Assembly (NCBI RefSeq): GCF_019320115.1
Contig: NC_089597.1
Span: 121,568,951-121,632,950 of the forward strand
DNA from: Miscanthus floridulus
Taxonomy: Eukaryota; Streptophyta; Magnoliopsida; Poales; Poaceae
DNA: 64,000 nt
Reading direction: 5' to 3'
This document shows positions 1 through 10,278 of this stretch, in pieces. How positions within the stretch are numbered: position 1 is the stretch's first letter; each line of letters opens with the position of its first letter. A model generated the notes under the pieces. That model made no database searches, had not been told where the DNA came from, and worked only from the letters and a program-made list of their open reading frames with translations. A program made the translations under genes and the position numbers.

Positions 1-275
1 ACAGTTGAAATCACCTATCTGGCTGGTGAAACTAATTTTCATGTTCTCTTCTCTCCATTATGCTGTGGTAAATCATCAGAAAAATGGCCTTTTGATTTCA
101 GTTCTGTACCTTTCTGGCTGTATGTATTTCGGCGGAGTTCATCATGTGTTCGTACGTAGTACTAACCACTCGACTTGTATTGCCTTGTTGGCCCCGGACG
201 TGACAGGCGGGCCGGCGAGGGCCCGCTGGTCCTCCATTTTCGTGCCACACAAGTTGCTTGTGCTGATTCAGCACA
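1..275. repeat. Left copy of a duplicated intergenic block
   Basis: This stretch is about 95% identical, base by base, to 8288-8563. Both copies contain the same run of landmarks (GGCTGGTGAAAC, TGCTGTGGTAAATC, GGCGGAGTTCATCATG, GTGCTGATTCA). I see no protein family in it. The left copy stops being similar where a MITE has entered at about 280. Similarity is faintly picked up again at about 399-430, matching the GTGATG...TATACCAC stretch near 8600. The 6.4-kb Mutator-like element lies between the two copies. Confidence 0.85.
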
Positions 276-278
276 TGC

Positions 279-398
279 GACCTGTTCGTTGGTTGGTTTG
301 TGGACTGGTTTAGGCTGGCTGGTGCTGGTTTATTGTGAGAGAAAAATATTGTTGGTTGGCTGGTTTGAGCTGGCTGAAACCAACCAGCGAACAGGGTG
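279..398. mobile_element. Small hAT-type MITE (CCTGTTCG family)
   Basis: The element starts CCTGTTCGTTGGTTGG and ends CCAACCAGCGAACAGG, which are imperfect inverted repeats. It has no coding capacity and is about 117 bp long. It interrupts a block that is continuous in the second copy near 8563, which shows it is an insertion. A related element with the same termini lies at 51822-51958. Assignment to hAT rests on the terminal sequence known from grass MITEs. I could not define a clean 8-bp target duplication. Confidence 0.6.
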
Positions 399-1585
399 AT
401 GGTCAGTATCAGTGTATACCACTCTACTGAAGCGAATTGAAACGGGTGTGCCCAGCCCGCACTGATGGGGTCACCTGTCGGATATGTATGATAGATCGAC
501 ATGCAGGTAAGTAAATGTTGCAGTCGCCAGATGTGGTGCACTACTGGAGCATCAATAGCAACCTCTACCTCTCCATTAAGCACGCGACAAGTCCATCCGT
601 GTCTCAATCTGTCACGATAGGGATCCCTGTAGTACATTGCTGCGGTTAGTTCCACGATCGAAAAGGGCAAGGCTTTTACAGCAACCGACATTTCTGGACA
701 GATAAACAGAAATTAGAACACGCGTGTTTTTAGCAGAGAGCAGACAAAGGCTGTGAACCAAACAGCCCCAGTGCCTGAGCCATGCAGCGGTCGGAATATT
801 CGACGATACTTGTCGTTTCAGTTGCCAAGAATGCAGGATTACAAGGCTCCTGGTATCAGAAATCTTGCTGCTCTACTCTAGAAAACAGAGGAGGAGAATT
901 TTGGGTCACAATTTCGACCTAGAGCAAGTGGCTGCCATGCCAATGTTTTCCCTCCCCAAAGGACGGTAAGGGGTTTTTGCCGTAGTAGATTTATTAGAAG
1001 AGAATTGGCCCATTTTTCCCCTCCTGAAGGAACGGCAAGGGTTTTGCCATAGATTAATTAGAAGAAATAAAACTAGTCCAAATTATAAGAAGAGGATTGG
1101 CCAGTGTAGCTGTATACCTAATTGGTTTTTGGCTAAGGGACGTTTGCTGTCTACACAGGGTGTAGCTGAAAATGAACTGTATGGAGACAGCATCAGTCTA
1201 TTATATGTCGCCTCGTCATGTCGCTTGGGGCGTCCTGTGGTTGGATCCCTCTGACTGCTCTTGCATAAGCACGATCATAATCATACAGCATAACATTTCC
1301 AAAGAAAAAAAAATCACACGGGAGATGTGCTTGCTTCCATTGTGACTGGAATCGATTAGAATCGAATGGTCACTGGCTGCCATCTTCTTCGCTCTTCAGG
1401 GGACGACGCTGTTCTGCCCTCACGAGTGAGCCCATGACTGCTGTTTTCGATCAGCATAAGGGCAACAGGGGAGGACTGCTGCGTGTCCTTCCTTCAGCAT
1501 TTTTTTTTCAACGCTTGTCTACTAGGCTGTGACAGTCTGAAGAGACATTGGTTTCAGACAAATTACTTTGCCCCCTGGCGCTGTA
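399..1585. other. Intergenic, no gene recognised
   Basis: No recognised gene. An open frame on the minus strand from 691 leftwards has no known motif and runs into the MITE, so I do not call it. At about 950-1105 there is an imperfect tandem repeat of roughly 70 bp, sharing GGTAAGGGGTTTTTGCC / GGCAAGGGTTTTGCC and a downstream GGATTGGCC. Confidence 0.5.
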
Positions 1586-3503
1586 GATTTTTTTTAATTT
1601 TAACCTTTTTTAAAATATAATTTTAAATCTAACACTGTCGGATTTTTTTTAAACTAGCCCTGGTGCAGCCAAATGCCTGTGTCGCGCCATGCATGATGGC
1701 GCGGCACAGGGCTGACGTGGCGTGGGCCGGCCGGGGGGCGCTGACGTGGCGGGTCTTGCCGCGCCACCGACCCTGGCGCGGCAGTGTCGCGCCCTGTTGC
1801 GTGGCGTGGCTGGACCAAACATACCGCACGAGCAGCCACACCACCTGGCCGCTGCGCCTGCCGCCGGCCCGGGCTACCTGGATGGTAGAATCGAAACGCG
1901 TCGCGACCGTATTTTGTTGAGTTTTTTTCACGGCCGAATAGATAATTTGATAAGCCAATGATTAGTTTTTCATCTTTCATAATACGATTATGCACCATTT
2001 TAACTAATCAATTACGAAAAATTGCCACCGGTGTCTAGATACGCCGGGACTGCCGGTTCCCGAACGCAGAGTACTTAATCTCGCCGGCAGTGCTGCCGCG
2101 ACTCAAAGAAACGAATAAGAAGCAAGTTGACAAGCTGCCACATAACATATTCATTGTTTTGACATAACATAACTAAATAACCCCGCAAGTTTCGGATGCC
2201 AATATTCGTTTGACCTAAACAAATTAAAACCCAGGAGTGTAAGGGTCCCTCGGACGTCTTTGTCTCTTCGGATTTATTGGCAACACATTGGGAGTGTAGC
2301 CAACATCGGTATGGTCGTGTCGATGGTGCGTACGGCTCGTACCCTGCAGGTATATGATACGCACGATTACTTATAATTCTTTATGATCGTTAGTTCATGG
2401 AGCCTACGTATTGAAACAAACTATCTTTGTTAGTACCTGTGAGGCTCCTTGGGTGCCAAACGGGGCACCACCTAGCTGACACATGCCGATCTCGTCCTGT
2501 GGTCATTCATCCCACTAGCCGTGCTGTCCGTGGAATCCCGGGGGTTCGTCGTCGTCGTCATCGTTCTCCTCCTCGTCCTCGGTTGTAGGGTCCTTCCTAG
2601 CGCTATGATGTGGTGGTGTATGCACCGCGGAAGTGGCACCCTGCGTCATCGGCTGAGAAGAGCCGGTTAGTGTCCTCAAAGAGGCTGAAGACGTGCCACC
2701 CGACCGCGCGGGGAGTGGCGGATCCTCATAAGGAGTGTCCATGCAGCTCAACTTCTGAGCTAGCTTCCTGCAGCTCTTCTTCACATTCTGCATAAATAGA
2801 CGTTAAAGTTAGTTCATTACCCAAACGCATATACAATAAAGAAATATTTTCAAAACGAACAAGTTTATGTTTACCTCCACAAAAGCCGCGAGAACGCCTG
2901 GCCCCTGCCCTCTAGACTCGTGAAGCCGGAACGCTGCTTCGTTGGACAACCTTGATAATTGTGTCGCCTGGGTACAGAAACGCGGTTGGACAGTTTTAGT
3001 ACACATACTTAATACCAAAAGGATAACAAATTGTACCATTCAAGTATCTTACCACGTATCTTTAAAGCGGTGCTCTCTGTAGCTGTGTGTCCTCCCTAGT
3101 GGTAACGTCGTACACATTTTTGATGACATCTTCCTCCGAGTCCTTGTCAATCGCCACGTCAGTGTACGGAGGCTTGATATGTGTCCTTGTAGACCTGTGA
3201 AGCCACCACAGGTACTCGTCGAAGGTGTGCTGGTCGTGTGGAGGACCTGCAAGGACCGCATGTGGTACCCTGGTCTGCCACAAATGGATGTACGAGCTGT
3301 GTGTCACGCGCCAATCCTTGGTCTTGTACCTCTTCCTGCGGTCAAACCTGCAACAAAACGATATTAGTTGTACCAAACACACCTCTAAATTGTAGCATTG
3401 TTATTAATCGATAACGCACCCGTGCAATACTTGATTGGTGGAGTAAAGCGGTGGTGGGCAGCATGTCATTCTTCCAAACTGTCTGCAGACCCCGATGGGC
3501 AAG

Positions 3504-5483
3504 TGAAAGGTCCTAATATGGCTAGAGGGTGGGTGAATAGCCTATTTAAAAATCTACAAATTAACTAGAGCAATTTGATTAGTATGACAAACAGCGTAAT
3601 GCAAACTTGCTCTAGCTCTACAAGGGTTGCAAGCCACCTATCCAACAATTCTAGTTGCAATGATTACTTAGGCACACAAACTTGCTACTCCAAAGAGCTC
3701 AACTAGATGAATGTAAATAATAAAGCAAGCTCTCAATTCTAATTACACTAAAGAGCTTGTATCAACTAGTTTGCAAGAATGTAAACAAGTAAGTAGGGTG
3801 ATTATACCGCCGTGCAGGGGATGAACCAATCACAAGATGAAGATCAAGCCAATCACCGGGAGAATGCAAATGACAAGAGACAACCGATTTTTCTCCCGAG
3901 GTTCACGTGCTTACCAACACGCTAGTCCCCGTTGTGTCGACCAACACTTGGTGGTTCGGCGGCTAAGAGGTGTTTCACAAACCTCGTCCACACGATAGGA
4001 CACCGCAAGAACCGACCCACAAGTGAGGTAACTCAATGACACGAGCAATTTACTAGAGTTACCTTTCGGCACTCCGCCGGGAAAGGTATAACTCCCCTCA
4101 CAATCATCGAAGGCGGCCACGAACAATCACCAACTCGTGCCGATCCTTCACCGCTGCTCCAACCGTCTAGGTGGTGGCAACCACCAAGAGAAACAAGCGA
4201 AATCCGCAGCTCAACATGAATACCAAGTGCCTCTAGATGCAATCACTCAAGCAATGCACTTGGATTCTCTCCCAATCTCACAATGATGATGGATCAATGA
4301 TGGAGATGAGTGGGAGGGCTTTGGCTAAGCTCACAAGGATGCTATGTCAATGAAAATGTGCAAGAGATATCCTTTGAGCCGGCCATGGGGCTATAAATAG
4401 AGCCCCCATCAAATAGAGCCGTTATACCTCTTCACTGGGCAAAACGCGCTCTGACCGGACGCTGGCCCTCAGCGTCCGGTCGCCCGATGGACGCCACGCG
4501 TCCCCGGCTTCAAACACTGTTCATCAGATTTCAGCGGCTACGAAGCTGACCGGACGCTCCGGTCAAAACTGACCGGACGCTGAAGCTCCAGCGTCCGGTC
4601 GTTTCCAGTAAGCTCCCCGAGGCATGTTTTTTTTTGACCGGACGCGTCCGGTCCACCTTGACCGGACGCAGACCAGCGTCCGGTGCTCAACCCTAGCGAC
4701 TGTGCAGACCAGTCAGTTTGACCGGACGCAGAAACCAGCGTCCGGTGCATCACAGGTCCAGCGTCCGGTGCAACACCGAAACTGGCGACTTCTCTGCCAG
4801 CTCGACCGGACGCAGCCTTTCAGCGTCCGGTTGCTGAGTGACCCAGCGTCCGGTCAGTAGACCGACGCCAGCATCATTTCGACCAACTCCATTTCAACTC
4901 TAACTTCTTCACCCTTACTCAAATGTGCCAACCATCAAGAATTTTGCATCCGGCGCAATAGAAAATAGACATTTCATTTTCCCGAAAGCGCCGAATCCCA
5001 CCTCGCAAGCTCGGCGGGAGGGAGAGAGGGACCCAAACCCATCTCAACCCTGCAAACACCTTGCGCACATGTGTTAGCCTTTTTTCACAAATATTTTCAA
5101 GGGTGTTAGCACTCCACTAGATCCTAAATGCATATGCAATGAGTTAGAGCATCTAGTGGCACTTTGATAACCGCATTCCGATACGAGTTTCACTCCTCTT
5201 AATAGTACGGCTATCTATCCTAAATGTGATCACACTCACTAAGTGTTTTGATCACTAAAACAAAATGGCTCCTACATTTTATACCTTTGCCTTGAGCCTT
5301 TTGTTTTTCTCTTTCTTCTTTTCCAAGTTCAAGCATTTGATCATCACCATGCTATCACCATTGTCATGATCTTCGTCATTGCTTCATCACTTGGAGTAGT
5401 GCTACCTATCTCATAATCACTTTGATAAACTAGGTTAGCACTTAGGGTTTCATCAATTAACCAAAATCAAACTAAAGCTTTCA
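3504..5483 (-). mobile_element. Solo LTR, SIRE/Maximus-like Ty1-copia
   Basis: This 1,980-bp sequence has ends TGAAAG...CTTTCA and a perfect 5-bp target duplication GCAAG (3499-3503 and 5484-5488). There is no internal region or second LTR, so it is a solo LTR left by recombination. It aligns end to end, reversed, with the LTR at 25309-31430, with shared landmarks such as GATGAAACCCTAAGTGCTAA and GCATATGCATTTAGGATC. Transcriptional direction is inferred as minus from the TATA-like box at 4391-4400 and the order of blocks. It lies inside a PMD exon. Confidence 0.9.
4391..4861 (-). promoter_or_regulatory. Inverted-site array plus TATA-like box in the copia LTR
   Basis: About fifteen copies of GACCGGACGC or its complement GCGTCCGGTC/t lie between 4453 and 4861, in alternating orientation. 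At 4636-4653 two of them fuse into a perfect 18-bp palindrome, GACCGGACGCGTCCGGTC. Reading in the minus direction the array ends about 52 bp before CTATTTATAG (4391-4400), the likely TATA box. Arrays with the same site and nearly the same spacing occur at 30116-30533 and 62531-62875. A role as an enhancer or protein-binding array is inference. Confidence 0.6.
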
Positions 5484-6889
5484 GCAAGTGAATCTCGACC
5501 ATATGGAAGAAAATAAGAGGGATGTCGCAGCGATACTCGTGTGACTCGTCCCTAGTGACAGGACTCAGATAGTCCTGGAGCTCCGGAGAATCCCAAGGAC
5601 ACCAAAACACCTGAAATTTTGTAATTGTGTTAGGTTGTGATATAGTGTACATCGAAGAAGACACTACTACGATAGTATAAAGAGCGTAACCTGGTGCTGT
5701 GTCAGGACGTCGAGACCATCCGTATACTCCCTGTACTTACGCCACGCATTCCCTCTAACTAACTGTGCTTCCGTCCAGATATACAGAGCTGTAGGGAGTG
5801 TATCATACCCGTTCCATTGCTGCATTGAACACGATAATGAATTAGCAACAAATAATCTCATCATATCTAACTGCCTGAAAGAATATAATGAACCGAAGTA
5901 CTTACCGGTAAACCATTATTAAGGGGCCTCCCAACGGGCAATCGTTCCTAACACCAAACCTAGAGTAGGTAGGAGCAACCCCCAAGGTTCGCATGTCCTA
6001 AGGTGTGACGGTAGGCAACGCATAGCTGTCGATACGTCCATGCCAGGACTGCGTTGCCCCAGCTATACCCCGCTATGTTCTCCCACGGCTGGCAAAGTAT
6101 GTCAAGGAAGATCCAGCTGATGGTGTTGCCCGAGGCGTCTGGGAAGAGGAAAGCACCAAGAAAGTGCCAGAGCCACACTCGAGCGAACCTATCGATCTGT
6201 GCCTCCTCAGCTTGTGGGTTCAAGTACTCAAAGCGCTCTGTGATCCAGGACGATGAAACACCGGAACTTTTCCTGTAATTGATCAAAGAAAATGAGACCC
6301 AATGCCAGCTGTAAAGCAATGCAAGTATTAAATAGACTTGAATTACTCATTTATTTTTCTTGGAAGCATCGTCGTCCGGTGGAAGAAAACCAGTAAACTG
6401 AGCCACCAGCTCCCTCCAGTGATCGTTGTCAACTATCCCTGTCACTGGAAGTCCCCCCAACCGAAGGCCTAAAATAGCCTTCATGTCCTGCAACGTCAAG
6501 GTCATCTCGCCACAAGATAGGTGGAACGTGTGGGTCTCAGGCCTTCACTTGTTATAAGAATAGAACGACTGTTAGTTGCCTCCAATTTGTTACAAGAAAG
6601 TTTACGTACAAAGAATGCACTCGCACCTGTCTACAGCTGCAGTAAGTAGTGCTGGGTTAAGGGGCGGAAGACCGTGGTTGACAACACGGACAAGCTCGAG
6701 GAAGCCGGCACGCCGTATGTACGGCGTATAACGCTCGTCCCACTGATGCGCCCTGGTGTGAGTGTGGGGCCTCAAAGGAGGCAAGGACACCTCTGCGTCG
6801 TTGTCACTCAAGATGTGTGCTCGGTGTTGGTCGTCGTACTCCACCTCCAGAATGGGGTACAATGGGTGCTGCATGGAAGAGGCCATCAT

Positions 6890-7080
6890 GTTACAATTTG
6901 ATAAATAAAGCGTTAGAGTATTCAAATTAACAAAATTCAAGTTAACATTAGTAAGTTCACAAACAAATCATAAACAAATTCACTAACCTAACTAGCCTAA
7001 ATCTCTAAACCCCAAATCCTAACTATACTGGATAATAAATACATAATCAATCCATATAAAACTTTGGTTCTAAAATTACA
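6890..7080. other. AT-rich 5' flank of the PMD gene
   Basis: Upstream of the PMD start the sequence is AT-rich (TAAACAAATTCACTAACC and similar). No convincing TATA box or other feature could be singled out. Confidence 0.4.
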
Positions 7081-7084
7081 AGTA

Positions 7085-7275
7085 ATCTCTCCGTCTCAAA
7101 ATAAATACACATCTTGCTTCTCGAGTAGTCAAATATGTTTAAGTTTGATCAAAACTAAAAAACGGTATCAATATTTCTATCTCCTAATAAGTTTATTACG
7201 AAAGTATACTCCATGCTTAATGTAATAGTACATCATAAATATTAGTACGCTATTATATAAATTTGGTCAAAGACA
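7085..7275. mobile_element. Stowaway-like MITE remnant
   Basis: The left end reads CTCTCCGTCTCAAAATAAAT, close to the Stowaway consensus end (CTCCCTCCGTCCCAAAATAA). It is followed by the usual AT-rich body (AAGTTTGATCAAAAC, TTTGGTCAAAG). The right terminus is missing, so this is a partial copy. It lies inside the Mutator-like element. Confidence 0.55.
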
Positions 7276-7479
7276 CTAGTAGTCAATAAAAATAGCCTCG
7301 ATGTCCCTACATGCTCCTAAAAATACTAGCACTAGCAGACCATCATCAACTCTTTTGCTTCTGCGACGGCCGCTCGAGTCTTGCGAGGGCACGTGGGGTA
7401 CCGTAGGGATACAAAAAAATTACTAACTATACTAGATAATAATAAAAAAAAATGAAATCGAGAGGGAGGTACATTAGGA

Positions 7480-7740
7480 GCGGGTGGCCTTGACGCGCCG
7501 GCGTTCGTGGCGCGGCCGGCTAGGGCGCTGCGCGGCGGGAGTGGCCGGGCGCGGCGTGGGCGAGCGGCCGAGGCCGGGCTGTGCGGGCGCGGGCGCAGGC
7601 GCGGGCGCGGGCGCAGGCGCGGGCGCGTGCGGCCGCAGGCAGGGCTCTGGTGGCGGCTGGCGGCGGCGGCGGTGTTCGGGCGGGCGGGCAGGGCAGGGGT
7701 GCGGGCGGGCGGGCGGGCTCGCACGCAGTATATATCTGGT
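7480..7740. repeat. GC-rich low-complexity tract with GCGGGC hexamers
   Basis: The tract is built of alternating GCGGGCGCAGGC-type units, densest at about 7581-7630. It can be read without stops in several frames on both strands, but only as Gly/Ala/Arg or Pro/Ala/Arg low-complexity peptide. I treat it as a GC-rich, probably promoter-proximal or captured tract next to the right TIR, not a protein gene. Confidence 0.6.
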
Positions 7741-8287
7741 CCTGCCGCGCCACAGATCAGGGCGCGACACTGCTGCGCCAGGGTCGGTGGCGCGGCAAGA
7801 CCCGCCACGTCAGCCCCCCCCCCCCCCCCCCCCCCGGCCGGGCCACGCCACTTCAGCCCTGTGCCGCGGCACAGTCATTTGGCCGCGTCAGGGTAATAGT
7901 CGTGGCCAAAAGTGTTAGTTTAAAAAAAACGACAGTGTTAGATTTAAAACTATATTGAAAAAGGGTTAAAACTAACGCTGTACATGCATGATTGAGCATG
8001 CTAGCTGTACCTCTTTGTGCGATGATAGACTTCACAACAGGAGGGAGAGATCCACTGTCAGATTTATATATTTGGCAACGTGCCAATATTAGGGTGCCCT
8101 CGATGTTTATCCTGGTGGGAGTGGGACACGCCACGCCACGCCACTAGCATGCTTTTGCCGGTTCCTGCCTGTGCTTAGTTCTATCTATCGATGGCTGCTT
8201 GCTAGGAGTAGTAGTAAGTAGCACTGCCGTTGAAACAGCTTGTCTTTCCTGTGTTTTTTGCACGCCTGAACAAAGCAAGAACAGGCA

Positions 8288-8563
8288 GGACAGTTGAAAT
8301 CACCTCTCTGGCTGGTGAAACTAATTTTCATGTTCTCTTCTCTCCATTCTGCTGTGGTAAATCATCAGAAAAATGGCATTTTGATTTCAGTTCTGTACCT
8401 TCCGGCTGTATGTATTTCGGCGGAGTTCATCATGTGCTCGTACGTAGTACTAACCACTCGACTTGTATTGCCTTGTTGGCCCCGAACGTGACAGGCGGGC
8501 CAGCGAGGGCCCGCTGGTCCTCCATTTTCGTGCCACACAAGTTGCTTGTGCTGATTCACCACA
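8288..8563. repeat. Right copy of the duplicated intergenic block
   Basis: Direct-repeat partner of 1-275 with only scattered substitutions. Here the block continues without the MITE into the next repeat (8566 onwards), so this copy shows the pre-insertion arrangement. No coding content recognised. Confidence 0.85.
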
Positions 8564-8565
8564 TG

Positions 8566-9420
8566 GAGAAAGAAAGCATCATCATGGCCTTTGGGCAAGT
8601 GATGCAAGAAGTCCCTTAGCTGTATATACCACACTTGCTCAGTCCCTTGATGATCACCAAATGGTCCTAATAAAACGACAGACAATACGACAGGGGTAGT
8701 ACATGTACAGTGTACTCTCCCACGTAGTACTCCACAAGTCTCCAAGCTGGGTATGAGTTCTCAGACTCTGAGGCAGATATATAGCCAGATCATCCAAGAG
8801 TAAACAAAAGTTTACTACTCTCCTTCAAGCTCCCAACCACGTCGACATGAATGCGTATCGTACCGAGTAGTTCGTTCGTGCAGGCACGTGCCTCTACCGT
8901 CGTCTCATGTACTGTATGTAATGCAAAGTGAACATGTGCAATTGTTTCTCACAGTTTCAGCTGGAATGCAGAGTACGTAGCAGGTGAACTGTGACTCTGA
9001 CTCTTTCAGCAAAGCAGGCGGCTGTAGGTATTCACCCCTTAGGAGAAAGCATCATCATGGCTTTTGGCAAGTGATTCAAGATCCCTCATGGCTGTATACC
9101 ACACTGATTGCTTAACCCCTTGACGATTGCGAATGGTCCTAAAACAAGAATAGGATAGCCGGACAGGGGTAGTACGTGTGCAGTGTGCTACCACTCTCCC
9201 ACATACTACTCCAACTAGCTAGGCAACTGCTATAATGAGTTCTCAAGCATATCCATCCCGGAGTAAACAAAAGGCTGTCCATGCACGCATGCATGTGCTT
9301 CTACCGCCTCACGCTTTGCAATCTTTTCGTTCTCGGAGTTTCAGCCTGGAGGGAATGTAGGTGAATTGTGAGACTGGTGCAGTGCAGGCGGCTGTAGGTA
9401 GGTAGCAATAGCATCCCTGC
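8566..9420. repeat. Diverged tandem duplication of about 470 bp
   Basis: 8566-9040 and about 9041-9420 share an ordered series of blocks: GAAAGCATCATCATGGC, CAAGTGAT.CAAGA, CTGTATA.CACAC, AATGGTCCTAA, GACAGGGGTAGTAC, GTGTACTCTCCCAC, ATGAGTTCTCA, GAGTAAACAAAAG, GTTTCAGC.TGGA and CAGGCGGCTGTAGGTA. Divergence is high, with many indels, so the duplication is old. I see no gene in it. 9421-9811 downstream is featureless. Confidence 0.75.
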
Positions 9421-9811
9421 TGAATCCGGCCAAACGAAGCGCACAATCTCCATCAGTGCGTGCATAATTGGTACTAGTACGCCCGAGTACAGACAACCGG
9501 AGAGTGACCCCGCTCCGGAGCCATCCTTGCAATTGCGTACGATTAATTAGCGGAGGACCAGCTAGGAAATGTTATGCCTTTGGAGTGCTATAGGTACCTT
9601 TGGATTGGTCGTCAGTGCAATCCCATGCCATTGCTGAAGCTACCTACCTCCTCATGATTCAGGGACCAGCAGGCAGCAGGCCAGCTGCTTCCGCTTGGAT
9701 CGGCGACGAGGATCCTTGCTGTGAGTAGGTCGGTCTTTGAGGTCTGAACTGGTTCTTATTACCCTGCAGAGCCCCAGGTAAGCATGGAGTAGTAGTCATT
9801 ATGGTATACTA

Positions 9812-10078
9812 GGCCCTCGTTTAGTTCGGCCCGAATTCGGCGCCGGCAAAGCTACTGTAGCCACGCTGTATATTTCGTTTGTATTTGGTAATAATTATCC
9901 AAACGTTGACTAATTAGGCTCAAAACGTTCGTCTCGCAAAGTACAACTAAAACTGTGCAATTAGTTTTTGATTTCGTCAACATTTAGTACTCCATGCATA
10001 TACCGCAAGTTTGATGTGACGGGAAATCTTCTTTTTGCATAGTGCCAAAATTTGAAATTTGGGGTAACTAAACACCTC
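9812..10078. mobile_element. Tourist-like MITE, diverged
   Basis: It begins GGCCCTCGTTTAGTT and ends GTAACTAAACACC, an imperfect inverted repeat. The internal blocks are characteristic of this Tourist family: CTACTGTAGC, TCGTCTCGC, CTGTGCAATTAGTTTTTGATTTCG, TTTGATGTGACGG. Better preserved relatives are at 14007-14249 and 40045-40286. It is followed directly by the SINE. Confidence 0.75.
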
Positions 10079-10094
10079 GTAGCTACTAGCCATA

Positions 10095-10262
10095 GGGGCG
10101 TACCCAGTGCAGAGAGCTCTCGCTCTGTGCGGGGTCTGGGGAAGGGTGTCAGTGGCAAGCCTTACCCTCGCTTGTGCAATGTAAGGAGACCGCGACTCGA
10201 ACCCGGGACCTTCCGGTCACAGGCGGTAAGACTCTACCGCTTGCACCTGGCCCGCCCTTCTA
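10095..10262 (-). mobile_element. Au-type SINE (tRNA-derived) with a 16-bp target duplication
   Basis: On the minus strand the element starts GAAGGGCGGGCCAGGTGCAAGCGGTAGAGTC in sense, except for one substitution. It carries a pol III A box (GCAAGCGGTAG, 10234-10244) and B box (GGTTCGAGTC, 10194-10203), so it is derived from a tRNA gene. It is flanked by a perfect 16-bp duplication GTAGCTACTAGCCATA (10079-10094 and 10263-10278), which proves insertion by target-primed reverse transcription. Au SINEs are widespread in grasses. It is not a functional tRNA gene. Confidence 0.92.
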
Positions 10263-10278
10263 GTAGCTACTAGCCATA

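Larger units (their letters stand above)
2515..6889 (-). pseudogene. Plant mobile domain (PMD/MAIN-like) gene, interrupted and with nonsense codons
   Basis: At least eight exons can be read on the minus strand, with GT/AG borders at nearly every junction: 6627-6889 (start MMASSMQH), about 6361-6542, 5908-6272, 5692-5822, 5489-5610 joined to 3420-3498 across the inserted LTR, about 3054-3347, 2875-2968 and 2515-2788. Recognisable PMD motifs in order are WDERYTPYIRRAGFLELVR, THTFHLSCGEMTLTLQD, ILGLRLGGLPVTG, GAFLFPDASGN, YSWGNAVLAWTYRQLC, YRCDIPLIFF, CRQFGRM, and DRRKRYKTKDW followed by HDQHTFDEYLWWLH. The C-terminus is acidic (EDEEENDDDDDEP). PMD proteins are plant-specific; the MAIN/MAIL members act in silencing and genome stability, and many copies are transposon cargo. 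This copy is dead. A solo LTR splits one exon, two TAG codons lie in exon 5908-6272 (just after GGCSYLL), and a TAA lies near 3065. The first intron downstream of 6361 has lost a clear donor. Family assignment is strong; exact exon ends are approximate. Confidence 0.85.
1586..7975. mobile_element. Mutator-like element carrying a plant-mobile-domain gene
   Basis: The ends are long imperfect inverted repeats. About 1598-1812 matches the reverse complement of about 7738-7962; shared landmarks are AAATCTAACACTGTCG, GGCACAGGGCTGA, TGACGTGGCGGGTCTTGCCG and CGCCACCGACCCTGGCGC. Just outside lies a 7-bp match (CGCTGTA at 1579-1585 and 7976-7982) inside an otherwise imperfect 9-bp target duplication. 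Long TIRs and a roughly 9-bp duplication point to the Mutator superfamily. The cargo is a PMD gene on the minus strand and no MURA-type transposase is visible, so the element is non-autonomous or depends on the PMD lineage. PMD genes are known passengers of MULEs and of some gypsy elements. The right TIR holds a C homopolymer of about 24 bases at 7813-7836. Exact termini are uncertain by a few bases. Confidence 0.75.

Noticed and set aside
98..691. Open frame on the minus strand starting MSVAVKALPFSIVELTAAMY
   Set aside because: No recognised motif, runs straight through the MITE inserted at about 280-398, and no splice structure supports it.
4453..4861. CRISPR-like array of short repeats
   Set aside because: The 10-mers alternate in orientation, spacing is irregular, and they lie inside a plant retrotransposon LTR.
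7484..7918. Several overlapping open frames rich in Gly, Ala, Arg or Pro
   Set aside because: They arise from GCGGGC hexamers and a C run; all frames on both strands are open, and none has a domain.
10095..10262. tRNA gene (A and B boxes present)
   Set aside because: The boxes belong to an Au SINE with a 16-bp target duplication; the cloverleaf is not intact.
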